This document shows positions 9,453-20,385 of a stretch of DNA of 64,000 nucleotides, one piece after another; the first letter of the stretch is position 1, and each line of letters begins with the position of its first letter. Where the stretch lies: positions 4,898,001-4,962,000 of the forward strand of contig CP110630.1 of assembly GCA_026210745.1 (NCBI GenBank), given 5' to 3'. A program made the position numbers and the translations under genes. The DNA is from Exobasidium rhododendri (taxonomy: Eukaryota > Basidiomycota > Exobasidiomycetes > Exobasidiales > Exobasidiaceae). Under the pieces are notes generated by a model that had not been told where the DNA came from, ran no database searches, and worked only from the letters and a program-made list of their open reading frames with translations.

Positions 9453-10172
9453 ACAGGCTCGAAGGAAGAGTTCAATAGATAAAACACATTCTAAGTGAGA
9501 AGAATATCGATGATAGAAGACGTGATATTCAGCGTTTTGAAAATGGTACTGTACGCCCGTGTGGAGAATTCTTATTCTCTACTCCCTCTATTTAGAGCTC
9601 GCGCACGAAGAAGAATGCATTCTTTACCGTTTGAAAGCTAAGCTAAAAAGGAAATACAAAAAAACAAAACGGTAAACTAATCATCTTGTTCTTAGCGCAC
9701 TTATCTTAGGACATCAAAACAAGGGAGTACTTCTCATAGTAGTTGAGAGGATAAAGCGCGCGCTTCCAAGGAGGAGTACGACTGCGTACGACTGAAGAGC
9801 GTGACCGAGGGTTGGTACTCTCTTAGGAGGTCTATAGCTGTCCGGTCTCTCGCTTATTGCTATCAATCGACGGGCGCAGACGTACAGGCCGTCTTTGTAT
9901 CGCCTTGCCTTAAATCGCTCAGAGCGTTGCCAGATAATCGCTCACCGTCGGATGTCCCAGTCTGCCGACGACCTCGAACTGGACAATCGTCGTGTAGCGC
10001 AGGTACCCCTTCGCCTTCCCAAAACCCCTTGTGAAATCACGCCCGGCTCGCGTCTGAATCATCTGGGCCTATGCTAGCCAAAGTCCTTCCATTCGCCCAG
10101 CAATAGGGATACCTAGCGGACAGAAGCTTCTTTCACCCCACCACAGGGGAGCTTCCCCCAGCGCCCCGAAAG

Positions 10173-13100
10173 ATGATGGATCGAGACGAGGTCGCTTCAA
10201 ACCAGCCCTCCTCGCAGCTCGCCTTCCTCGATTTACCGTCCACACAAGAGGAAGGTCATCATCATCTTCTGACACAGCACGAAAAAAGATCAGAATCGGC
10301 GCCGTATCGCAGTGAAAGGTTTGGCGAAAATGACGAGAGTATAAGCAATAATCACAGCTTTCTGAATGTCTATCGAGATCGGTTCGCCATCAACACCCAC
10401 CCATCCTCCTTTCGAGGAAAAGTGACAATGCTGTCCTCCAGTATAGACGATGCTGAAGGAGAAGCATTCAGAGTTCGAAAGCAGCTGTCACCTCTCGAAC
10501 TCGGACAAGGCCTGACTCGTACTTCCTTTGCTAACCTACCCCCGACGCCCATGACAGCTTATTTCGACGCTACAGGCAGTGAAGAGGGAAGCGACACGGA
10601 CAAGAGACCGGTCTTGGCATCATCGTCACCACCACCACCAATGTCTAGCGCTGCTCCCTTTGCAGCATCAACTGGCTCGTTCATATATTCACCCGCTCGA
10701 AGCAGTGATGGGATCAGTGCAGATGGTATCGGAACGGACGATAGCGCTGGTGGCCTCTCAATCAGCTCAGAAATCGACACCCCCGGTCCAATCACGCCTG
10801 CGACACCTGCATGGAAGCCAAAAGAGCTGACTTTACTACGACAGATAAATGAAAGCACTTCGCCAGCAGAAGGCAGAAGTCGGACGGACAGAGATAAAGT
10901 TCTCATCGGCTTAGGTCTTATGTCTTCCTCTTATCAGAATATGAGTGAGGACGTGCCTCGCTTCAAAGGTAATCCAAAGGCTCATGTGAAGGACATCCTT
11001 CCTATAGGTAGTGTATCGCACTTCAAACCTCCTTCACCCAATCTTGGTACCGGTCCAAGAGAGCTCAAACTTGCAACGTCGACCGGCCCTCCGAATTCCC
11101 TTCGAAGTCTAGACTTACGCAGAGGGAGTAGCAGTACCAGCAATGCTTCCACTTCTATGCACATCAGTCCCGCGATGATGACTGGTACCTTGCGCCCTAG
11201 AAGTCCGCTGCCAGTCCTGCCGCCCGGCCCGACGTTTTTTCAATCTCCTAAACTACTACCCTCGGACGACTCTTTCAACGTGTCCAGTCAAGAAGATGAT
11301 AAAGGAGAAGACATGTATTCTAAGCCCTCCCTCACGGGAAGTGTGCCTAGCAGCGACGATGTGGCGCTTCTCACGCGGTCAATTGACGAATTCCCTTCGG
11401 TGCCTGACCGAACAGATCAGGGACAAATCACTCTCCTTACTCAACCACCGCAGAGTAACGCTGCTGTCCTCCTTCGAAACACTGCGTCCTCTTCTTCACT
11501 GTCTTTTAACGATTCGATCTCCGCTGGCTCGCGACGTAAAAGACCTCCCCAGCCTCTTATCCTCACATACTCACCCGCTTCTTCGTATAGTCAACGCTCT
11601 CTGAATGGATCGGCACCTAATTCTGCTAGCAACGCATTGTCCTTTTCTCAGATGAATGCCGCCGGTGAGAGTCTATCGAACATTCATCGTCTGAGGGGCG
11701 CAGAGATGCCAGAATCGCCTTCAAATTCAGGCGGGATGCCAGGCTTTTATACCCCATTGCAGACATCCAAGGGAGCCTTTGACTATACCACGACGGCGCA
11801 ACATACCATGGCTTCGGGAATCAGTACTTTGGTGGAGCTGGAAAGGGAGGAGGAGGACGACGACGACGAGGAGATGCAGAAAGAAGATGCAGGCGCAACA
11901 TTGAGCACTGCTGCTACTGCATCGGCAAGCGAAGCGGATGAGAACAAAGAACCGATACTGATGAGGTCAAACAAAGGGAGAAGCGTTGAAGATGCGTTTG
12001 AATTTGAAGCAGTGTCCCTGACACATGCACAATGGACTTGCAAAGGCCCAGTACATGTTGGTGAGGATGAATCCAAAGAGATAGGCGTCGACTTCGACAC
12101 GAGAATATTCTCCTTGCCATTCACGAACAGACGGCAAAGCTTGGAGGAGGGTGGGTCTGATGTACCGCCCGACACAATGTCAAACACGTTGCCGTCCCCG
12201 ATGCCCAGTCCTGTCGCTGCTTTACCATCATCTTCTGATGACAGAGTCGGCAGGGCTAGGGCGAGTACACACCAATCGACTTCCAGCTCTTCTGCTATGC
12301 CAAAGGGGACTCCTAAGGGATCTGCTCGTCAATCGAACGGGTTCACCGAAACCTCTCAGGGGGAAAGAAGGAAATCATCGAACAGTCGGCGCCAATCGCG
12401 ATTATCTCTAGGACCACCACCCTCATTTCCCTTACCTGACTTACCTTTATCTTTTCCACCCTCGAACACTTTGAAGAAAGAAGCAGTCCAGAGTGTTGAG
12501 CTGCCAGGCGCGCAGTCTCCTGAAGCACTCGAGAGGAAGCTCGCACACTCGACGGAGGCGAATGACGAACCCCACGCAGAGGCAGTAGCAGCCTCCTCCT
12601 CCACCATAGAAGAAGAGCAGTCTAGGTTCAGTGTCCATCCTGGAAGATTGGACAGAGCTTTACCAGCCATCCCAAAGTCAAAAACAATGACAGTGCCCGA
12701 TGTACCCCTTTTCGGATACACGGGTCCCATCAGCAAAGCAGCCGAATCGTTTGAGATCTACTCCCCTTACTCCGATATGGACCAATCTCCATCAGGAGGT
12801 GCAGTGCAGCAAGAAGAAGAAGAAGTATTCACCTCAAGATGGAGCTCAGGATCCGACTCGGACGGAGACAAGATCTTCGTCAAGGCGACGAACAAGAAGG
12901 CATCTACGAAGCAGAGAAAGAATTCCGGTAGTAGTAATCTTTCTCGTCAGAGTTCCAGAAAGAACTCGGTACAGACGGGAAGCGCCGGTGGAGCAGCTGC
13001 CACCGCACCAAAGAAAAACGGCTTCTTTGCGGGCCTTAATCTGAGGAAGAAAAGTTTCACTGGCGCGAAGCTCGATTCATCCACACACAGCCTTGAATCA

Positions 13101-14450
13101 CCTGCAAGTAGTAGAGGAGAGCAGCTCTTAGAGTTTCCTTTTCCCACCGACGCTTCTCTGCAGAGGCAATCACTCATAAGCGGTAGCAGTCGACGAGGGT
13201 CTGGTCTTGCTCTGCCGTCAAGTGTCAACTACGATACTTCTTCCAATCGAGGCAGCGCTCGAAACTCCAAGAACATGGTGACTGCAAGTGCGATTGCTGC
13301 TCGGATGTCGAACGGTCAGGGAAAAAAGTTGAAGAGTCGGCCTTCAGACGCTAGTATCCGGACCACGGCGTCTTTGCAGGGGGACACAACGACAGCGATT
13401 GCGGCAGCTCCGATGGCGAGAGCGATCTCCGCTTTTGCCTCTTCAGAATCATCCTCACCCACGATGGAGAGAAAGCCCAGTGCTCCTTGGGGGGACGAGT
13501 CGGGTCAGAATTCTCCTGCGTCGAGCAACCAGCAGCAATCGAATTTGCAGGAAGACCACTTCAGTGATGCTGCATTGAAGCGATCATACGCACATCTTCG
13601 GAAGTCACTGCGATCGGCAAAGTCAAGTGAGTCATTGAAGCTTTCCAAGACGAGCAGCGCCTCCTATCGTCAATCTGCGCAGGACTTTCTCGTGCCAGAA
13701 GTGCCGTCACGATTCGACCATAAGATGAATCAAGTGGAGACAGCAACCCTTCCGCTTTCGCCGTTTAGTATCGCGAAAGGTGATTCGTTTGCTCCCCTTG
13801 ATCTCAGCAAGGTGAAATCACTGGAGGAATCGGAGCTGCTTTCGCCAGTCTCACCAGACGAGACACCGAAGATTGCGTATGCCACTCTGCCCGATCATGC
13901 CTATTCCTATTTTGAGCAGCATCCAAGGATGGAGAGGATCCGGACGGCTGAAGAGGAAGATGGGCTGATGGCCATGGGTCATAATTTTCTTGGGACATTG
14001 GAGAGTGATAAGCTAGCTCGTAGTCCGCTGAACAAGCCGGTGAAAGGAGGAGGAGGAACAAGGAAGAAGAAGAGGGGAGGAAGGCTGCGATTGACAAAGG
14101 CGGATCGACGACCTCGATATCCTTCGCTGACAGATGCAGGCAGGCTTTGGATGGAAGAGCGACCAAACGCAGCATTCCATGGAGCTCAGGGACCCAGGCT
14201 TCTCTTTCAGGCCATGACTGGAGGCGGCAATCATGGCACGATTAGAGGTGGAAGAATGATGAACTCTACTCAAGCTCACTCATCCAACGAGTCCGACTCT
14301 GCAACGGATGACTACGGCTCGAGCGATGGTGCAGGGAAGGACGAAATGGGGGCAGGAGGGAGAGGGGGAGGAAGAGAGGGAGGCGGCGACGATGAAGAAG
14401 GTCGAGGTGATGAAGAAAAGCCTTCTTCGAGCAAGGCCCTTGTTGGAGGC

Positions 14451-14482
<32 letters not shown>

Positions 14483-16769
14483 ACATCGCAGCGACGACAG
14501 CACTTCCGAGTCAGAGGACAGCTATGGCGGCAGTGACGGTGAATCGGGACGCATCGGGTCATCTTGGAAGAACAAGAGAGTGGCGAAAGCATCGACTTCC
14601 TCGGCGTCGTCGTCATCATGCTCCTCCTCGGAAGACGACGTCCCACTGGGTCAGCGTGTGCAGAATCCTAGAGAATTACAAAGGCAGTTGCGACGAGTGG
14701 AAAAGGAAAAGCAGCGGGCAGACAAGATCGAAGTTTCGTCTGAATCGCTGCACTTTGTTCTAGACGCAGACGATCTCTACCATCGACTTGTCAAGGTGCA
14801 ATCGGACAGACGTGCCGCATCTGCGCTTCAAGTGCAAATCCCGTCTCGATCAAACTCGACTGTTTCTCGTAGCAAGTCTGTCAGCTCTCGTGTAGTAGCG
14901 CCGCCATCGTTGCCTACTACCTCTTCCCCACTGGCTGGGTCTCAAGAGCTGAAATCAGTCGTGCTGCCTGGCGCGTCTCGAAATGGCAGTCCTTTGATGC
15001 CCAAGTCTTCCCTGTCGAGGGTGCACACGAGCAAAGGAGCTTCGACACATCCCAACAAATCAAGGCCGTTGTCCCCCTCCAGTCATCAAATGCAAGCTCA
15101 GTCTTCTTGCAGCACAGGTTCTGATGCGACGATGATGACCGCTCTGGAAGTCTTGCCAAGCAGCAGCCAAGGCGGAGCAGGTTCGTATGGCGAAGAGTAC
15201 CGATCAGCAGTAGTGGCAGACTTTGCCAACACCATCAAAGCTCGTAGTCGTAATCGATCCTTTGCGCACACTTTCACTTCTCCGCTGATGGATGCAGTCA
15301 ACAATCGGCCGCCGGTTCCTACTCGATCAGCCTTTCCAACCTCCAGTGTGACGACGGCGCTTGCTCCCTCCTCGTGTGCACCATACAGTGAGGGAGAGGG
15401 AGGAGGTGGTGGTGGTGTTGAAGGAGACCGCTCGCCTTTGACAGTCTTGCCGAAAGAAGTGCAGGGAAGCAGAGGCTTGAAAGGTACTTCTCCACCACCA
15501 GTGTCAGAGGAAAGGGAAGCTCCCCAGCCAACCAAGATGACGCCGAGACTGGTCAGCAAGCCTGCTCTGATTCAACACCGAGTGTATCTGATCAACAGGC
15601 AGCGAGCGGGAACGGCAGAAGTAGGACTGAATGCCAGAGTAAAGGACGTCATTATGAGCATCATGGAGAGAGAACCTATGCCGATAGACAGTCGCATCGG
15701 TGGCTGGGTCCTCTATGATGTGTGCAGTATCCTGGGGATCGGTGAGTGTGTAGAGAGCGGTAGTATCGCTAGAGACAATTTCCTGGGCAGCCACTAACGT
15801 CTGTTTCCCTCTGATCTAGAGCGACCACTGCGGGAGTATGAGTCGGTTGCTGACATTCTGTCGGTCCGAACTAGTCCTTTGAACGACTACTTTGTCCTCA
15901 AACGGACCGAACTGGCTCCCTACATGAGTCTGAAGAACGTGCCACACAGTTCGGCCGCCTTAGCTGGGTGGGTGTACGTGCAAGACAATCATCGCAACAA
16001 GAAATGGAACAAGCGATGGCTAGAACTGAGGGAAAATTGCCTCTATCAAGCAAAGTCGGAAAAGGGGAAAGATGAAGTGTTGATCTGTTCCTTGTCCTCT
16101 TTCGATCTTTACCTACTTCAGGATACTGGCATCAACAAGGTGAAAGCGCCTAAAGCATTCACATTTGCCCTGCGAAGTCAGAACTCGATCAACCTGTTTG
16201 AATCACCAGAGGCAGATTACGTGCACTTTATATCGCTGAGCGATGGTGGCGCCTCTCGACACTGGATCACAGCAATCATTAATGCAAGGACGTTTGTATT
16301 GCGATTGGAGAGTGAGCACCTCTTCCGAGTTCCTTCCACACCACTTTCTGCAGCAACGACAGGCACGGCACAAGGAGGATCGTTGACAGTGGAAGGAGGC
16401 GCCCTACTGCAGCTCAGACAAAGGAGTCCAACGCTGTCGTCATCATCGCCGTTGCTAAGTAGCAGCAAGCCAGGCCAAGCTGGTCCTAACCCTACCACAA
16501 GTGCCACAAGCACAACGAGCCCGTTGATCTCCTTTCAGTCAGAAGGCCTCACCAAAGGATCCTTGATGGAGGAGCGATTTATCCGTACTGCCGCAGAGAA
16601 TGTGCAGAACCCGTCGCCGAAGGGCAACAGCAACCACTTCACCACATATACCGGTGTCAACAGCAATTCTCGTGAGCCAGTCCAGGATCGAATGCGGAGG
16701 GAAGAGGTGCAGTTGGCGGAACGAAAGGGAAGAAAGGAAGGGAAGCCCTTGATTGCAATCATACCTTGA
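10173..16769 (+). CDS. Large RA-PH domain adaptor protein (MIG-10/RIAM/Grb7-like C-terminus)
   Basis: Two exons, 10173-15741 and 15820-16769, join in phase 1 (G plus AG makes Glu1857) to give 2172 residues. The first about 1800 residues are disordered and Ser/Pro-rich with acidic runs (an unbroken Glu run is encoded at 14451-14483) and basic patches such as RKKKRGGRLR. The C-terminus has a Ras-association domain (about 1803-1885) with the segment WVLYDVCSILGIERPLREYE, then a PH domain (about 1903-2010) beginning LAGWVYVQDN and containing KWNKRWLELRENCLYQAKS. This RA-PH order is that of MIG-10/RIAM/lamellipodin and Grb7/10/14 proteins, which read Ras-family GTPases and phosphoinositides at the membrane to direct actin or polarity. 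I infer a polarity or Ras-effector scaffold; the fungal function is not known to me. The only intron lies inside the RA domain. Confidence 0.85.
14451..14483 (+). repeat. GAA/GAG microsatellite encoding poly-Glu
   Basis: Mostly pure GAA triplets within the RA-PH gene, encoding an unbroken acidic run. It lies in a disordered part, so length changes should be tolerated. Confidence 0.85.
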
Positions 16770-17277
16770 CGTGCGGCACTGGGAGAAGACGAAGAGGGAG
16801 ACGAAGAAGGAGACGAAGAGGGAGGGGCAATATCAAGCGCTCCACACGACATGTATTCATTGTAAAATTCAGTGTACTAATATTATTGAGAGACTACCCT
16901 ACAGAAGGGAAGAAAAGGGGTGCATCCACAGAAGACACACACACACACACACCCAGCAATGTACACTAGCCTTATCCCCGCCCGGTCCATCACTGCCAGC
17001 GAGGAAAACTTAGTCGTCACCTTCGCCACCCTTCTGTTTCGTTCAGCCTCTGCCAAATTTCAGTAGGCCTTGATCAATGTACTTGTATGTCTCCAATTTT
17101 GCAAAATCGATCAGTCTCTTTGCCAAGCTTTTCCTCCTACATGTGTTTATGTCTCAAGTGGTGTGCGTGTGTTGAAGGTGGAATGTACTATAGAGTCATT
17201 GTGCGCGTCGTGCTGTATGGATCAGTCTTGAGTGCTGCGACCTGAATCACAGTTGTAGAGGGAGTGGGGTCCTTGGG
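16770..17277. other. Convergent intergenic region between RA-PH and MKT1 genes
   Basis: Contains both 3' ends, a purine-rich AGAAGACGAAGAGGGAGACG-like stretch just after the RA-PH stop, and an (AC)9 microsatellite at 16935-16952. No gene seen. Confidence 0.55.
16935..16952. repeat. (AC)9 dinucleotide microsatellite
   Basis: Nine uninterrupted AC units in the 3' intergenic region; a possible polymorphic marker. Confidence 0.85.
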
Positions 17278-19950
17278 TCAGATGTGTGACATTGGTTGCA
17301 GCCATGAGTCTGCTTGAGTGAACTGTTGTACGATCTCCGGGCCAATGCTGCTTTCACTCTGCAACACCTTGACAGCTTTCACCACTGAATTCCAGAAGCG
17401 GAATCCCCTCGAAAGCTCTGCTCGAATATCCTTCACGTTTGCAAAGGTGCCTTCCAGCATCTCAATCACAGCTTCTCTCGCTTCTACCACGTCTTCGTCC
17501 ATCTCTTTTCCAGCTTCTACTACACCGTTGTTGAAAGTCAGCAAAGCCTCTAGGTAGCACTTGATGACAATCCCCAGTCCGGTAGACACTTGGTTCTGAA
17601 ACGGTAGACTCAAACTGATGTCCAGATAATCGTCTCGGTTTCGCTTCACATTTCCTGAGGCTCCTTTGAGTAGCAAATTCGAGGCAATCACTTCAATCAA
17701 CATGCGCAGACTCTTGTTCAAGATCTTGTGGAAGCTGTTGAACTGAATCAGCTCTCTGCTTAGGGGCGCCTTCCATGCGATATTCCGATAATTCATCGGT
17801 AGGATGGACAATGTGCGCATGATCAACAGAAGATGTCTCCTACTCTCCAGCACGACATTTCGCTCCGCTGCATCGTCGCTGTTTTCGTCGCCCCAACTAG
17901 GTCCCCCGCTCTTTGATTTGCCCTTGTTGGCACCGATAGCCACAAAGGGTGTTTCATTCAGTACGCCGCTGCGTAGCAACTCCATCGCCAGATACAATGG
18001 CTCTTGGAATTTGTCGTTCAGTCGAGAGTCCTTCAGGGAAAGATGCAGGGCACGAGCATAGGGTGTGTGCAAGTGATCGTGATTCAAGAAGCCCCTCAAC
18101 TCTAAGAATCGCCATATGATGTTTGCCACCAATTCATCCTTCTTGTCTAGTGATGGTGCCAGAGCTGCTCCCACTTTTCCCTTAATTGCTTTCTTGTTGA
18201 CCGCCGTACCTGGTGGCGGTCGTGATGTCTTTGTCTGTTCAGCCAGATCGCCTCTACCAGTAGCACCCAAGCAAAGGGCGATGTCTATCGTGCTGCTTAC
18301 TTGTCTTCTCAGTTCTTCCTCCACAAAGAGAATGCCAACATTCCATGAATGCACTCGCTTGATCATGGCCAGGGTGCTGCTTGAATCGTGCGCAATAGGA
18401 TAACTTGCATTACCGTTGTCGAAGTGGTAATGAGCTGTCATCTTCCTTGAGCTCCAAAAACCATTGAGACTGCTTGCCATGAGGGCTAAGGCTACACATC
18501 TTGGTGCTTGCGGGCTTTCCGTGATCGTGTGGCGAACAAAAGATCTCCATTCCTCTGTGTCCCCGTCATCTAGCGGGCTAGGCTCAATGACCATCCCACT
18601 CGTCAAGTAATTGAGAATAGTGCTGCTCAGCAAACCACGAGAGAGATGCAGGAACACTTCGTCTGGTAAACGGTGACTAAAGATTTCATGAAGGTCGACC
18701 GGTATATCGCTAGCAGTGGTTATAGGTGCACTTGCCGTTGTAGGAGAGGTCGTTGGAAAGTTTGTAGAAGGGGCACCAGAGGCAGACAGTCCGATCATCT
18801 TTGCCGAAGGTGGTAATGGTGTAGACAAGGGCAACGGCAGAACTCTGCCTTCTTCTGCACTTGTCACGACGCAAAATTTGATCATGCACCTTGCTCGACA
18901 GAACGCATCGATATAGAGTAATTTCGAGCAGGCAGCGTGATCTGCATAAGCGGTGCAAAGATTGAAGCCAGATCTGTACTGTCGAACAGCATCCAAAGCC
19001 TGCCTAGGGTTAGGAGCATTCGACGAAGAGGAAGCAGCCGACGGTGGTAAGGGATTGGGAACCGTACCGTCTAGAAAAGGAGGAAATGTCGGGCAATATT
19101 CGAATCCAAGTAGTAGTCCCATGTCGAGAAATTCTTCTTCGTTGCATCGGAGAAAGCTCATGATCTCTACCTTGGACGCATAGGTGAATGTGCCACCGCC
19201 CGCGATACCTTTCGAGCTTGTAGATGAGCCGTGGAGATCAAGTGAAAGTATGACCTTGTCGACTCGATCAAAGAGGAATGTATCAGTCGAGCCAAAGATG
19301 GAATGGATGTACGACTTGGAGTGTCGTTCCATGGACACAAGCTGAAGACAGGAAGGCGTATTTGCTATACGGTCAGCACAAATTCAAAGATATTCTTCAT
19401 CAAGGCCTTCTCACCTGTCCCTCTGCAAGATAAGGAGCGATTATGAACTCGACATTCCTGTGTCGAAATGCTCGAAGTACAGCTCTGACCAGGTCGGCAA
19501 CTTGCATTGAGTTGCTTTTGCTCAGGTGCAGATGTGTTCCATCGACGTCACCTCGCTCATAGCAATCCCACGCCAGTTCCCTCTCCTGCACGCGGGGGTC
19601 GTCATACGCAAAAGGTCTTGAGCGACGAGGGGGCTGTAGGCCATTCAAAACAAAGACCGGCTTTATCTTGGCCCTCTCTAGTACCCGCAGATCGTTTTCG
19701 ATGTGAGAATTCAGACAAAATGGACTGCCTCCCAATGCTGTGACTAGTGGTTCCGATGTTATGGGATTAGCAAAGAGCGTCTGTAGATATAGATTCAAGT
19801 CGATCCCAAGTCTTGTATCTTTCAGTGTACTTAGTGGAAGGGTGTGGAGTAGGTTGTTTGATTCCAGGAACGCTGAGGAGCACAATTACCGATGTAAGCT
19901 TGCATCTAGGAAGCCAGTGGCATTTACTCACCATCGAGACTAGTGATCAT
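17278..19950 (-). CDS. MKT1: Mkt1-like protein (XPG/FEN1-fold post-transcriptional regulator)
   Basis: Exons 19950-19932 (19 nt), 19872-19415 and 19341-17278 give 846 residues, close to yeast Mkt1 (about 830). The start MITSLD joins AFLESNNLL across the first intron, recreating the short N-terminal helix of XPG-type proteins. The N domain has TRLGIDLNLYL and KPVFVLNGLQ. The I-like domain has NVEFIIAPYLAEGQ then LVSMERHSKSYIHSIFGSTD and FLFDRVDKVILSLDL, followed by the Mkt1 N- and C-terminal domains (LPDEVFLHLSRGLLS, NYRNIAWKAPLSRELIQFNS). Mkt1 acts with Pbp1 at polysomes in the post-transcriptional control of selected mRNAs and was found in yeast as needed for maintaining M2 satellite dsRNA. 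The nuclease acidic residues appear only partly kept, as in the family. It is transcribed divergently from the XPB gene. Confidence 0.9.
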
Positions 19951-20385
19951 CCTTTATGAGCGGTCAATTCGCACGGGCACACCGCTGCTTGCAAGGTTTG
20001 TACTGAAGTAGCAATATCTCTATACGAAAGCTCTGCTATGAAAAGAAGAATCGATAGCCCTTGCTGATGATGGTGTGGAGAAGCGGTAAGAAGGGAGAGT
20101 GAGGATAAAGTACTGCAGTAGGGAAGACGGGAGCGGTTTGGAGGCAACTAGAAGAAGCAAAGCCAGCTTGGAGCCTGGCGCGCTAAGTGATTGTGCCTAT
20201 ACATCTGTGCCTAACTTACCCTATACTTTCGAGGCCACGCGCATCAGGATGATGAGATCGATAGTTGAGGCGACCTCTTAGTTAAAATGTCGGTCCCGTA
20301 CTTACTCTTGTCCTGCCATCCGAGCTCGTCGTGCGCTTGCCACTTGCCATCGACTTTCACTTCCGAACTCTTAAGGGTAGTCTAC
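19951..20385. other. Divergent promoter between MKT1 and XPB
   Basis: About 435 bp shared between two essential-type or housekeeping genes on opposite strands. I see no canonical TATA box. If the upstream ATG at 20287 were used for XPB, the gap would shrink to 336 bp. Confidence 0.5.

Larger units (their letters stand above)
8017..10172. other. Long intergenic gap (about 2.1 kb)
   Basis: This gap separates the divergent secreted repeat protein gene (-) and the RA-PH gene (+), so both promoters lie in it. No ORF has family character or convincing splice continuation. Visible elements are the TATA box at 8283-8290, a CTTGG pentamer run near 9282-9300, a G homopolymer of about 11 at 9442-9452, and an A-rich patch near 9650-9680. 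I found no tRNA A/B boxes or mobile-element ends. Confidence 0.5.

Noticed and set aside
11970-11979. ACAAAGGGA, the pheromone response element core of smuts
   Set aside because: It lies within the RA-PH coding sequence; other near matches (37317, 44099) are imperfect or at 3' ends, so no regulatory claim is made for the HMG-box factor.
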